Below, one piece after another: positions 28,541 through 36,811 of a DNA stretch of 64,000 bases; position 1 is the first letter of the stretch, and every line of letters begins with the position of its first letter. The notes under the pieces are model-generated. The model was not told where the DNA came from. It searched no databases and was given only the letters and a program-made list of their open reading frames with translations. The stretch is from Geopseudomonas sagittaria (lineage in GTDB: Bacteria; Pseudomonadota; Gammaproteobacteria; Pseudomonadales; Pseudomonadaceae), in NCBI RefSeq assembly GCF_900115715.1, contig NZ_FOXM01000006.1, positions 124,001 through 188,000 on the forward strand, in the 5' to 3' direction. A program made the translations under genes and the position numbers.

Positions 28541-29899
28541 ATGGCATTTGATTTCGACCTGTTTGTGATTGGCGCCGGCTCCGGCGGTGTGCGCGCGGCG
28601 CGTTTCGCCGCCGGCTTCGGCGCTCGCGTGGCGGTGGCGGAGAGCCGCTACCTGGGCGGCACCTGCGTCAACGTCGGTTGCGTGCCGAAGAAGCTGCTGG
28701 TTTACGGCGCCCATGTCGCCGACGATCTCGAGCAGGCCGGCGACTTCGGCTGGTCGCTGGAGGGTGCGCGCTTCGACTGGCCGACGCTGATCGCCAACAA
28801 GAACCGCGAGATCCAACGTCTCAACGGCATCTACCGCAGCCTGCTGGTCAACAGCGGGGTCAACCTGCTGGACGGGCATGCACGGATTCTCGGCCCCCAT
28901 GCGGTCGAGGTGAATGGTCAGCGCTTCAGCGCCGAGCACATCCTGGTCGCCGTCGGCGGCTGGCCGCAGGTGCCGGAGATTCCGGGGCGCGAGCTGGCGA
29001 TCACCTCCAACGAGGCGTTCTATCTGGAGCAGCTGCCCAAGCGGGTGCTGGTGGTCGGTGGCGGCTACATCGCCGTCGAGTTCGCGTCGATCTTCCACGG
29101 ACTGGGCGCGCAGACCGCGCTGCTGTATCGCGGCGAGCGCTTGCTGCGCGGCTTCGATGAGGCGGTGCGCAGCCATCTGGAAGAAGAGCTGCGCAAGAAG
29201 GGCCTGGACCTGCAGTTCAACAGCGACATCGAGCGCATCGAGCGGCAGGCCGACGGCAGTCTGCTGGCGACCATGCGCGATGGTCGCGTGCTGGAAACCG
29301 ACTGCGTGTTCTACGCCACCGGGCGCCGGCCGATGCTGGACAACCTGGGCCTGGAGAATGCCGGCGTGGCGCTGGACGAGCGCGGCTTCATCAGCGTTGA
29401 TGACGAGTATCGCACCAGCGTGCCGTCGATTCTCGCCATCGGTGACGTGACCGGAGGCGTGCAGCTGACCCCGGTGGCGCTGGCCGAGGGCATGGCGGTG
29501 GCGCGCCGGCTGTTCCGGCCCGAGGAATATCGCCCGGTGGACTATGCCCTGATTCCCACCGCGGTGTTCAGTCTGCCGAACATCGCCACCGTCGGCCTCA
29601 CCGAGCAGCAGGCGCGTAAGCAGTGTCATGCCGTGCAGGTGTTCGAGAGCCGGTTCCGGCCAATGAAGCTGACCCTGGGCGATTGCCAGGAGCGCATTCT
29701 GATGAAGCTGGTGGTGGATGCCGAAACCGATCGTGTGCTGGGCTGCCACATGGTCGGTCCGGACGCTGGCGAAATCATTCAGGGGCTGGCGGTGGCCCTG
29801 AAGGCGGGGGCGACCAAGGCGGTGTTCGACGACACCCTCGGCATTCACCCGTCGGCGGCAGAAGAGTTCGTCACCATGCGTACGCCGCGAGCGGACTGA
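28541..29899 (+). CDS. gor: Glutathione-disulfide reductase
   Basis: A 452-residue NADPH-dependent flavoenzyme that regenerates glutathione in the cytoplasm. FAD site [16 protein letters not shown], redox disulfide [18 protein letters not shown] site [17 protein letters not shown], second FAD motif [15 protein letters not shown] and catalytic His in [11 protein letters not shown] are all in place. The start at 28541 has AAGGAG upstream. Pairing with galU is the usual Pseudomonas neighbourhood. Glutathione also serves many arsenate-detoxifying systems, but nothing here links gor to the ars locus. Confidence 0.97.
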   Translation: MAFDFDLFVIGAGSGGVRAARFAAGFGARVAVAESRYLGGTCVNVGCVPKKLLVYGAHVADDLEQAGDFGWSLEGARFDWPTLIANKNREIQRLNGIYRSLLVNSGVNLLDGHARILGPHAVEVNGQRFSAEHILVAVGGWPQVPEIPGRELAITSNEAFYLEQLPKRVLVVGGGYIAVEFASIFHGLGAQTALLYRGERLLRGFDEAVRSHLEEELRKKGLDLQFNSDIERIERQADGSLLATMRDGRVLETDCVFYATGRRPMLDNLGLENAGVALDERGFISVDDEYRTSVPSILAIGDVTGGVQLTPVALAEGMAVARRLFRPEEYRPVDYALIPTAVFSLPNIATVGLTEQQARKQCHAVQVFESRFRPMKLTLGDCQERILMKLVVDAETDRVLGCHMVGPDAGEIIQGLAVALKAGATKAVFDDTLGIHPSAAEEFVTMRTPRAD

Positions 29900-29914
29900 C
29901 CGATCACCGCAAAT

Positions 29915-29942
29915 GACAAGGGCGCCCATCAGCGCCCTTGTC
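29915..29942. terminator. Bidirectional terminator between gor and copper chaperone gene
   Basis: GACAAGGGCGC and GCGCCCTTGTC form an 11-bp stem with a six-base loop, placed between the convergent ends of gor and the gene at 29959. Both genes could use it. Confidence 0.85.
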
Positions 29943-29958
29943 GTTCCTGTCCGCTCGC

Positions 29959-30438
29959 TCAGTGGCCCTGGTGCTGGCCGTGCGACATCGGCATCTGGCC
30001 GTCGGCAGTTTTGACCTCGACCTGCACCTCGACCTTGCCGGCCTTCTCGAATTCCAAGGTCAGCGGGAAGTGCTCGCCCGCCGTCAGCGGCTTGCCCAGC
30101 CCGAACAGCATCACGTGATTGCCGCCGGGCTGGAACACTACCGCGCTGTTGGCGGGGATCTCCACGGCGGGAATCTGCTGCATCTTCATCAGGCCATCCT
30201 GGTGCACGTGGGTGTGCAGCTCGCTGTTCTCGGCCCGCGGGGTGCTGGCCCCGATCAGGCGGTCGAAGGTTCCGCCCTGGTTGTGCAGGGTGAAGTACGC
30301 CGCGCCGGCCGGAGCATTGGGTGGCAGCTCGCGCGACCAGGGCTGGTCGATGAGCAGATCGCCGGCCTGGTACTGGGCAGCGACGCTGGGCAGAGCGCAG
30401 GCGAGCAGGGCGGCGAAGCTCAGGGAACGGATCAGCAT
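29959..30438 (-). CDS. PCu(A)C periplasmic copper chaperone
   Basis: A 159-residue exported protein. The signal peptide MLIRSLSFAALLACALPSVAA is followed by a cupredoxin-like domain with the copper-binding pattern: ELHTHVHQDGLMKM then NHVMLFGL (the H-M...H-x-M arrangement). The tail MPMSHGQHQGH adds more Met and His ligands. Such proteins carry Cu(I) to cytochrome oxidase. The start at 30438 has AGGAG upstream; the longer frame to 30576 has no signal sequence. It is divergent from the P-type ATPase gene. Confidence 0.93.
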   Translation of the reverse strand: MLIRSLSFAALLACALPSVAAQYQAGDLLIDQPWSRELPPNAPAGAAYFTLHNQGGTFDRLIGASTPRAENSELHTHVHQDGLMKMQQIPAVEIPANSAVVFQPGGNHVMLFGLGKPLTAGEHFPLTLEFEKAGKVEVQVEVKTADGQMPMSHGQHQGH

Positions 30439-30634
30439 GCAGGGTGCTCCTCGGGGGATGGGTGGTCGGTGGCCATGGCCGCGAACATAGCACAGCCCGA
30501 TGTCGGTGAGCGTCGCGACCAAAGCGCGCAGCAGTGCGCAGGCGCCGGCATCCGTGCGATTGGAATCGTCCGGCAAAGCAGGCTAGGGTGGGGCTCGAAG
30601 TGCACTTATTAAGGACGCCCGGAGGCACCGCCAG

Positions 30635-33358
30635 ATGAAGGATCGCCCGCTCCCCCCGCACACCCCCGCCTGGCATACCCTGTCGCCCGGCGAGGTCGAG
30701 CAGACGCTGCACAGCGGCAGCGGCGGCCTGAGCACCGAGGAGGTGGCGCGCCGCCTCGAGGAGCATGGCCCCAACCGCCTGGCACCGCCCAAGCGCCGCG
30801 GCCCGCTGCTGCGCCTGTTGCTGCAGTTCCATAACATCCTGCTCTACGTGATCCTCGGCGCGGCGGTGATCGCCGCGCTGCTCGGCCACTGGGTCGACTT
30901 CGGCGTGCTGCTCGCCGCGGCGGTGATCAACGCGATCATCGGCTTCATCCAGGAGGGCAAGGCCGAGGCGGCGTTGGATGCGATCCGCGCCATGCTCTCG
31001 CCGCACGCCACGGTGATCCGCGACGGCCGGCGCCGCGAGATCGATGCCGCCGAACTGGTGCCCGGCGACCGGGTGGTGCTGGGTTCCGGCGACCGGGTGC
31101 CGGCCGACCTGCGCCTGGTCGCCAGCCGCGAGCTGCGCGTCGAGGAGGCGGCGCTGACCGGCGAGTCGCTGCCGGTAGAGAAGAGTTGTGGCGAGGCGGC
31201 CAAGGATGCGCCGCTGGGCGACCGCTTCGGCATGGCCTACTCGGGCACCCTGGTGGTCTACGGCCAGGCCACCGGCATCGTGGTGGCCACCGGCGCGACC
31301 ACCGAGCTGGGCAAGATCAACCAGATGCTCAAGGGCATCGAGAACCTCGCCACCCCGCTGCTGCGCCAGGTCGACCAGTTCGGCCGCCTGCTGGCCCTGG
31401 CGATCCTCGGCGTGTCCGCGCTGACCTTTGTGTTCGGCACTCTGTGGCGCGGTCATCCGGCGGCGGAGATGTTCATGATGGTCGTGGCCCTGGCCGCCGC
31501 GGCGATCCCCGAGGGTCTGCCGGCGATCATGACCGTGACTCTGGCCCTCGGCGTGCAGCGCATGGCCCAGCGCAACGCGATCATCCGCCGCCTGCCGGCG
31601 GTGGAGACCCTCGGCTCGGTGACGGTGATCTGTTCGGACAAGACCGGCACCCTGACCCGCAACGAGATGACCGTGCAGCGGGTGGTCTGCGCCGAGCAGG
31701 TGTTCACCGTCGGCGGCGCGGGCTACCAGCCGCAGGGCGACTTCAGCCTCGACGGGCGGGCCGTCGATGTCGAGCACTACCCGCCGCTGTCGCTGGCGAT
31801 CCGCGCCGGCGTGCTGTGCAACGACGCCCGCCTGCACGAGGAGGATGGCCAGTGGCAGGTGGGCGGCGACCCCACCGAGGGTGCGCTGCTGGTGCTCGGC
31901 GCCAAGGCCGGCTTCAGCCAGCACCTCGCCGAAGCAGCCTGGCCGCGCCGCGACTCGATCCCCTTCGAGTCGCAGCACCGCTTCATGGCCACCTGGCACC
32001 ACGACAGCGACGGCGCCTCGTGGATCTTCGTCAAAGGCGCCCCGGAGCGCATCCTCGAGATGTGCGCCACGCAGATGGGTCAGGATGGCGAGCAGGCGCT
32101 GGACGTCGATCACTGGCGGCGCATGGCCACCGACACCGCCGCCCGCGGCCTGCGTCTACTGGCCCTGGCCTGCCGGCACAGCGGCCCGCAGGGCAGCGAC
32201 CTGGCCTTCGACGACATGAATGAGGGCTTCAGCCTGCTGGCCCTGGTTGGCATCATCGATCCACCCCGCGAGGAAGCCATCGCCGCGGTGGACGACTGCC
32301 ACCGCGCCGGCATCAACGTCAAGATGATCACCGGCGACCATGCCGAAACCGCCCGGGCCATCGGCGCCCAGCTGGCCATCGGCGTCGGACGCCCGGCGGT
32401 GACCGGCGCCGAGATCGCGGTGATGGACGACGCCACCCTGCGTCAGGTGGTCAGGAGTGTCGACGTGTTCGCCCGCGCCAGCCCGGAGCACAAGCTGCGC
32501 CTGGTGCAGGCGATGCAGGACGACGGCGAAGTGGTGGCGATGACCGGCGACGGGGTCAACGACGCGCCGGCGCTCAAGCGCGCCGATGTCGGCGTGGCGA
32601 TGGGTCTGAAGGGCACCGAGGCGGCCAAGGAGTCCGCGGACATGGTGCTGGCCGACGACAACTTCGCCAGCATCGCCGCCGCGGTGCGCGAGGGCCGGGC
32701 GGTCTACGACAACCTGAAGAAGTTCATCCTGTTCATGCTGCCGACCAACGGCGGCGAGGCGCTGGTGGTGATCGCCGCGATCCTCTTCGAGCTGACCCTG
32801 CCGCTGACCCCGGCACAGGTGCTGTGGATCAACATGGTCACCTCCTGCACCCTGGGCCTGGCGCTGGCCTTCGAGCCGGCCGAGCGCGCCATCATGGCCC
32901 GTCGCCCGCGGCCGCCGGGCCAGGCGCTGCTGTCCGGCTTCTTCGTCTGGCGGGTGCTGATGGTTTCGCTGCTGATGATGACCGGCGCGCTCGGTCTGTT
33001 CCTCTGGGAAATGAACAACGGCGGCAGCGTGGAAACGGCACGGACCCTGGCGGTCAACGCGGTGGTGATGGCGGAGATGTTCTACCTGCTCAACAGCCGC
33101 TCGATCCTCGCCTCGGTGCTCAACCGCGAGGGCCTGACCGGCAACCACTACGTGCTGCTGGCCATCGCCCTGTGCATCCCGCTGCAGCTGGCCTTCACCT
33201 ACGCGCCGTTCATGCAGGGCATCTTCGGCTCGACCGACCTGAGCGCGGGCGACTGGCTCAAGGTGCTCGGCGCCGGGCTGCTGGTGTTCGTGGTCGCCGA
33301 GCTGGAGAAGTGGGTGATCCGCCGCACCCCGCTGGCGGCGAGGGTAGCCCACGGCTGA
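30635..33358 (+). CDS. P2-type cation-transporting ATPase
   Basis: A 907-residue ATP-driven cation pump of the Ca2+/Mg2+ (P2) class. The domain order is an N-terminal cation-ATPase segment, actuator (ALTGESLPVEKS), helix 4 motif AAIPEGLPAIMTVTLAL, phosphorylation site CSDKTGTLTRNEM (Asp near residue 334), nucleotide-binding KGAPERILEM, hinge MTGDGVNDAPALKRADVG and a six-helix C-terminal domain. The PEGLP motif argues for Ca2+, or perhaps Mn2+, rather than copper, which would need CPC. It is preceded by GGAGG and runs alone; the copper chaperone gene is divergent, 196 bases away. Confidence 0.93.
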   Translation: MKDRPLPPHTPAWHTLSPGEVEQTLHSGSGGLSTEEVARRLEEHGPNRLAPPKRRGPLLRLLLQFHNILLYVILGAAVIAALLGHWVDFGVLLAAAVINAIIGFIQEGKAEAALDAIRAMLSPHATVIRDGRRREIDAAELVPGDRVVLGSGDRVPADLRLVASRELRVEEAALTGESLPVEKSCGEAAKDAPLGDRFGMAYSGTLVVYGQATGIVVATGATTELGKINQMLKGIENLATPLLRQVDQFGRLLALAILGVSALTFVFGTLWRGHPAAEMFMMVVALAAAAIPEGLPAIMTVTLALGVQRMAQRNAIIRRLPAVETLGSVTVICSDKTGTLTRNEMTVQRVVCAEQVFTVGGAGYQPQGDFSLDGRAVDVEHYPPLSLAIRAGVLCNDARLHEEDGQWQVGGDPTEGALLVLGAKAGFSQHLAEAAWPRRDSIPFESQHRFMATWHHDSDGASWIFVKGAPERILEMCATQMGQDGEQALDVDHWRRMATDTAARGLRLLALACRHSGPQGSDLAFDDMNEGFSLLALVGIIDPPREEAIAAVDDCHRAGINVKMITGDHAETARAIGAQLAIGVGRPAVTGAEIAVMDDATLRQVVRSVDVFARASPEHKLRLVQAMQDDGEVVAMTGDGVNDAPALKRADVGVAMGLKGTEAAKESADMVLADDNFASIAAAVREGRAVYDNLKKFILFMLPTNGGEALVVIAAILFELTLPLTPAQVLWINMVTSCTLGLALAFEPAERAIMARRPRPPGQALLSGFFVWRVLMVSLLMMTGALGLFLWEMNNGGSVETARTLAVNAVVMAEMFYLLNSRSILASVLNREGLTGNHYVLLAIALCIPLQLAFTYAPFMQGIFGSTDLSAGDWLKVLGAGLLVFVVAELEKWVIRRTPLAARVAHG

Positions 33359-33363
33359 GCTCC

Positions 33364-33396
33364 GGCGCCGACCGGCCGCGAGCCGTCGGCGCCCGG
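33364..33396. terminator. Hairpin between convergent ATPase and kfrA genes
   Basis: GGCGCCGAC (33364-33372) pairs with GTCGGCGCC (33385-33393) in the 40-base gap between two convergent genes. It lacks a strong T-run, so it may act as a weak bidirectional terminator. Confidence 0.5.
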
Positions 33397-33398
33397 TT

Positions 33399-34427
33399 TC
33401 ACTCCCCTGCGGGCGCCGGCTGTTCGGCCTGGCGGCGCAGCAGCTGCAGCTCGGCCTCGGCCTTGGCCAGGGCTATTTGCAGGGCCTGCTCGGCCTGCTG
33501 CTGCTGGCGAGCCTGGGCCAGTTCGCGGGCCTGGGCCTGCTGCAGCGCTGCGTGCAGGGCGTCCTGTTCTCCAGCCAGCTGGGCGAGCCGTTCCTGCAGT
33601 CCGCCGTTGAAGGCGTCCTGACGGGCCAACTGGTTGTGCAGGCTGGCCTGCTCGCGCTGCAGACGCTCGAGCTGTTCCTGCAGCGTGCTCCGCTCGCGCT
33701 GGACGCTGCGCGCCTCGCCGAGCAGGCGCTCGTTGTCGCGGTTGAGCTGGAGAACCTCTGCCTGCTTGATGGCCAGCGTCTGCTGGCCCTGACGCAGCTC
33801 GACCTGCAGCTGCTGGACCTGCCCCTCGTGGCGGCGCTGCTCCTGCTCGCGCTGTTCCTTCACCGCAGTGCGGTAGTGTTCCAGCGCCTCGCGGGCGTGC
33901 TGGTGCTTGTCTTCCAGCGAGCGGATCTGCGCCTCGCGCTCGTCCAGGCGCATCTGCTGATCGCGCTGCAACTGGTCAAGCCGCGCCAGTTCGACCTGCA
34001 TCTGCTGGGCCTGGCCACGCAGCTGCTGGTGCGCCGCCTGTTCGCTGGAGAGGGTCTGTTCGAGCCCGGCACACCGTTGCTCCAGTTCAGCGATACGTAC
34101 CCGCTCCTGTTCGGCCTGCTGCATGAGATCCGTCCGCTCGGTGGCGAACACGTCCTGCGCGGCGCGCAGCTCGCTCTCGGCTTCCTCGCGCAGGCGCTCG
34201 GCCAGTCGCGCCACCAGGTCGCCCAGCTCCGCGCTTAGCTGCTGCTGGCCGCCCGCCTGGCGCGGATCAGTCTCGTCCAACTCCTTCAAATAGCGGTGAA
34301 TGGTGGTCTTGGAGCCGGTATTGCCCAGTTCTGCACGCACCGCGTCGATGCTCGGGTGCTCGCCACGAGCGAGCAGGGCCTGCCGTGCCCGCTGAACCAG
34401 TGCCTTGTTGATGCCGCCGCGTGCCAT
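33399..34427 (-). CDS. KfrA-like DNA-binding coiled-coil protein
   Basis: A 342-residue protein with an N-terminal KfrA DNA-binding domain (INKALVQRARQALLARGEHP; then SKTTIHRYLKEL) and about 250 residues of unbroken coiled coil rich in Gln and Glu. KfrA of plasmid RK2 is an autorepressor that forms filaments and helps plasmid stability; chromosomal relatives are widespread and little studied. The start ATG at 34427 has GGAGAGC. It is divergent from a tyrosine recombinase across 180 AT-rich bases that hold a perfect palindrome, a likely operator. A role in DNA organisation or control of the recombinase is inferred. Confidence 0.85.
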   Translation of the reverse strand: MARGGINKALVQRARQALLARGEHPSIDAVRAELGNTGSKTTIHRYLKELDETDPRQAGGQQQLSAELGDLVARLAERLREEAESELRAAQDVFATERTDLMQQAEQERVRIAELEQRCAGLEQTLSSEQAAHQQLRGQAQQMQVELARLDQLQRDQQMRLDEREAQIRSLEDKHQHAREALEHYRTAVKEQREQEQRRHEGQVQQLQVELRQGQQTLAIKQAEVLQLNRDNERLLGEARSVQRERSTLQEQLERLQREQASLHNQLARQDAFNGGLQERLAQLAGEQDALHAALQQAQARELAQARQQQQAEQALQIALAKAEAELQLLRRQAEQPAPAGE

Positions 34428-34453
34428 GCTGCTCTCCGTCGATTTCGTACCGT

Positions 34454-34470
34454 ATTACATACTATGTAAT
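34454..34470. promoter_or_regulatory. Perfect palindrome, candidate KfrA operator
   Basis: ATTACATACTATGTAAT: two 8-base arms around a single C, 27 bases upstream of the kfrA-like start and within the shared promoter region. KfrA proteins bind palindromes in their own promoter, so autoregulation and control of the divergent recombinase are likely. Confidence 0.6.
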
Positions 34471-34607
34471 TACGCATTTAATTAACAGGAATTGCACGCT
34501 ATAAATTGAAGTTATAGATGCGGGATATACTGGTATTATCCAATCTGAATTGGCGAAAGCGCGCCACACTACGCCGCTGCCCGTACGAAACGCCCCTGGA
34601 AACCCGC

Positions 34608-35582
34608 ATGTCCGACCTCGACCGCTACCTGCAGGCCGCCACCCGCGACAACACCCGCCGCAGCTATCGCGCAGCCATCGAGCATTTCGAGGTGGAGTGG
34701 GGCGGCTTCCTGCCGGCGACCAGCGAGAGCGTCGCCCGCTACCTGGCCAGCTACGCCGGCAAGCTGTCGCTCAACACCCTGAAGCTGCGCCTGTCGGCGC
34801 TGGCCCAGTGGCACAACAGCCAGGGCTTCCCCGACCCGACCAAGGCGCCGCTGGTACGCCAGACGCAGAAGGGCATTCGCGCGCTGCATCCGGTGCGGGA
34901 GAGGCAGGCCGAACCCTTGCAGTTGCGCCATCTGCAGCAGGTGGTCGAGCGCTTGGCCGAGGAGGGCGCCGCGGCCACTGCCGCCGGCGACCTGGGCCGA
35001 CTGCTGCGCTGCCGGCGCGATGCGGCGCTGATCCTGCTGGGTTTCTGGCGCGGCTTTCGTAGCGACGAGCTGTGCCGTCTGCAGATCGAGGACATCGTCG
35101 TGCGCCCGGGCGTCGGCATGAGCCTGTATCTGCCGCGCAGCAAAGGCGACCGTGACAATCTGGGCAGCACCTATCAAGTGCCGGCACTCAAGCAGCTCTG
35201 CCCGGTGCAGGCCTGCATGGACTGGATTGGCAGCGCCGGCCTGGTGCGCGGTCCGCTGTTCCGTGCAATCGATCGCTGGGGCAATCTGGGCGAGGCGGGG
35301 CTGCATGCCAACAGCATCATCCCGCTGCTGCGCCAGGCCCTGAGCCGCGCCGGCGTGCCCGGCGAGCTGTACAGCAGCCATTCGCTGCGCCGCGGCTTCG
35401 CCACCTGGGCCAGCGCCAACGGCTGGGACCTCAAGGCGCTGATGAACTATGTCGGCTGGAAGGATATGAAGTCGGCGCTGCGCTACATCGACAGCGCCGC
35501 ATCCTTTGCCGGCCTGGCCGTGCAGGACGCGGCTGCCTTGCCGCTGACGGCCATCGGCAGGGACACCGGCCCCGCAGGGTGA
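34608..35582 (+). CDS. Orphan tyrosine recombinase (XerC/D-like)
   Basis: A 324-residue recombinase. An N-terminal SAM-like domain (NTRRSYRAAIEHFEVEWGGF) is followed by a catalytic domain with Arg in GFWRGFRSDELCRL, Lys in LPRSKGDRD, SHSLRRGFAT (HxxR) and a late Tyr in ALRYIDSA. No phage or transposon genes surround it. I start at the ATG at 34608; a frame to 34518 is possible but would begin inside the promoter. The gene faces the KfrA-like gene across a palindrome. It may be a domesticated integrase acting on an unknown site or a resolvase-like maintenance enzyme. Confidence 0.85.
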   Translation: MSDLDRYLQAATRDNTRRSYRAAIEHFEVEWGGFLPATSESVARYLASYAGKLSLNTLKLRLSALAQWHNSQGFPDPTKAPLVRQTQKGIRALHPVRERQAEPLQLRHLQQVVERLAEEGAAATAAGDLGRLLRCRRDAALILLGFWRGFRSDELCRLQIEDIVVRPGVGMSLYLPRSKGDRDNLGSTYQVPALKQLCPVQACMDWIGSAGLVRGPLFRAIDRWGNLGEAGLHANSIIPLLRQALSRAGVPGELYSSHSLRRGFATWASANGWDLKALMNYVGWKDMKSALRYIDSAASFAGLAVQDAAALPLTAIGRDTGPAG

Positions 35583-35704
35583 TCGGGCCAGAGCCCGCTG
35601 GTTGAGCGCTTCCAGTCAGTGCCGGCGCGGGCCAGCCTGACCGCGCCACGGATCTGCTAGCGTGAATAGCAGGGCGCACAGCCGTTGCGGACAGGGGGCG
35701 AAAG

Positions 35705-36811
35705 ATGAAGCAGGCAGGCATGAAGCTGCGCGGGGTCAACCTGGGCAGCTGGCTGGTACTGGAAAAGTGGATGGTGCCCAGCCTGTTCGAGGGGCTGGCC
35801 GCCACCGATGAAACCACCTGGTGCGCCGAACTGGGTGCAGCGGCCGGCGAAAAGCTGCAGCGGCACTGGGACAGCTTCGTCACCCGCGACGACTTTGCCT
35901 GGCTGGCCGAGCACGGCCTGAACGCCGTGCGCATTCCGCTGGGGCACTGGATCTTTGGCGCCGACTATCCCTATCACCCAAGCTACGGCGCCAACCGCCA
36001 TCCCTTCGTGGTGGGCGGCATCGCGGTGCTCGACCGCGCCATGGACTGGGCGCAGGAGTTCGGCCTGCGCGTGGTGCTCGACCTGCACGCCGCGCCCGGC
36101 TGCCAGAACGGCTTCGACAACGGCGGGATCAAGGACGTCTGCGAATGGCACACCCGTCCCGAATACCTGGAGCACTCGCTGGGCGTGCTGGAGCGCCTCG
36201 CCGAGCGCTATCGCGATCATCCGGCGCTGCATGCCATCGAGGTGCTCAACGAACCACGCTGGGACGTACCCACCGATTACCTGAAGAGCTACTACCTAGC
36301 GGCCTATGAACACATCCGCCGGCACTGCCCGGCCGACCACGTGGCGGTGGTGTTCCACGACGGCTTCCGCTCGTTCCGCGAGTACCTGGGCTTCATGCAG
36401 GAGCCGGACTATCGCAACGTGATCTTCGACATCCATCGCTACCAGTGCTTCGAGCGCGGCGACATCGACATGGACATCTACGGCCATATCCGCAAGGCAG
36501 CCGGCGAGTGGAAGCAGGAGGCCGACGCGATCATCACCGAGCTGGGCCTGCCGACGCTCTGTGGCGAGTGGAGCCTGGGGCTGGACCTGAAGGTGGTATC
36601 GCTGTGGGCGGAAGGTCCGTTCAACCACGCGCTGGAGCAGATGGATGCCTTCCAGGAAACGGTGGCCTACCGCGGCTACGCGGCCGGTCAGCTGGCGACC
36701 TACGAGAAGTATCTGGGCTGGTTCTTCTGGAGCTACAAGACCGAAACCACCCCCGCCTGGTGCTTTCGCGAGTGCGTGACGCGTGGCTGGCTGCCGTCAC
36801 GGTTCGCGTAG
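35705..36811 (+). CDS. Glycoside hydrolase family 5, exo-1,3-beta-glucanase-like
   Basis: A 368-residue TIM-barrel hydrolase. It starts KLRGVNLGSWLVLEKWM, the hallmark of fungal-type exo-1,3-glucanases in GH5, with acid/base Glu in HAIEVLNEPRW and nucleophile Glu in LCGEWSLG. No signal peptide is present, so it is predicted to be cytoplasmic, odd for an enzyme that cuts polysaccharides. It might act on imported oligosaccharides or on glucosides made inside the cell. The last 15 bases overlap the convergent ABC-protein gene. The start at 35705 is preceded by GGGGGCGAAAG. Confidence 0.88.
   Translation: MKQAGMKLRGVNLGSWLVLEKWMVPSLFEGLAATDETTWCAELGAAAGEKLQRHWDSFVTRDDFAWLAEHGLNAVRIPLGHWIFGADYPYHPSYGANRHPFVVGGIAVLDRAMDWAQEFGLRVVLDLHAAPGCQNGFDNGGIKDVCEWHTRPEYLEHSLGVLERLAERYRDHPALHAIEVLNEPRWDVPTDYLKSYYLAAYEHIRRHCPADHVAVVFHDGFRSFREYLGFMQEPDYRNVIFDIHRYQCFERGDIDMDIYGHIRKAAGEWKQEADAIITELGLPTLCGEWSLGLDLKVVSLWAEGPFNHALEQMDAFQETVAYRGYAAGQLATYEKYLGWFFWSYKTETTPAWCFRECVTRGWLPSRFA

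Noticed and set aside
28454-32113. A 1219-codon open frame on the minus strand
   Set aside because: It is the mirror of gor, the copper chaperone and the P-type ATPase in a high-GC genome. Its translation is low-complexity (His, Gln, Arg, Ala) with no domain.
30635-33358. Copper specificity for the P-type ATPase because of the neighbouring copper chaperone
   Set aside because: The helix 4 motif is PEGLP, as in calcium-type pumps, and neither CPC nor N-terminal CxxC metal-binding motifs are present.
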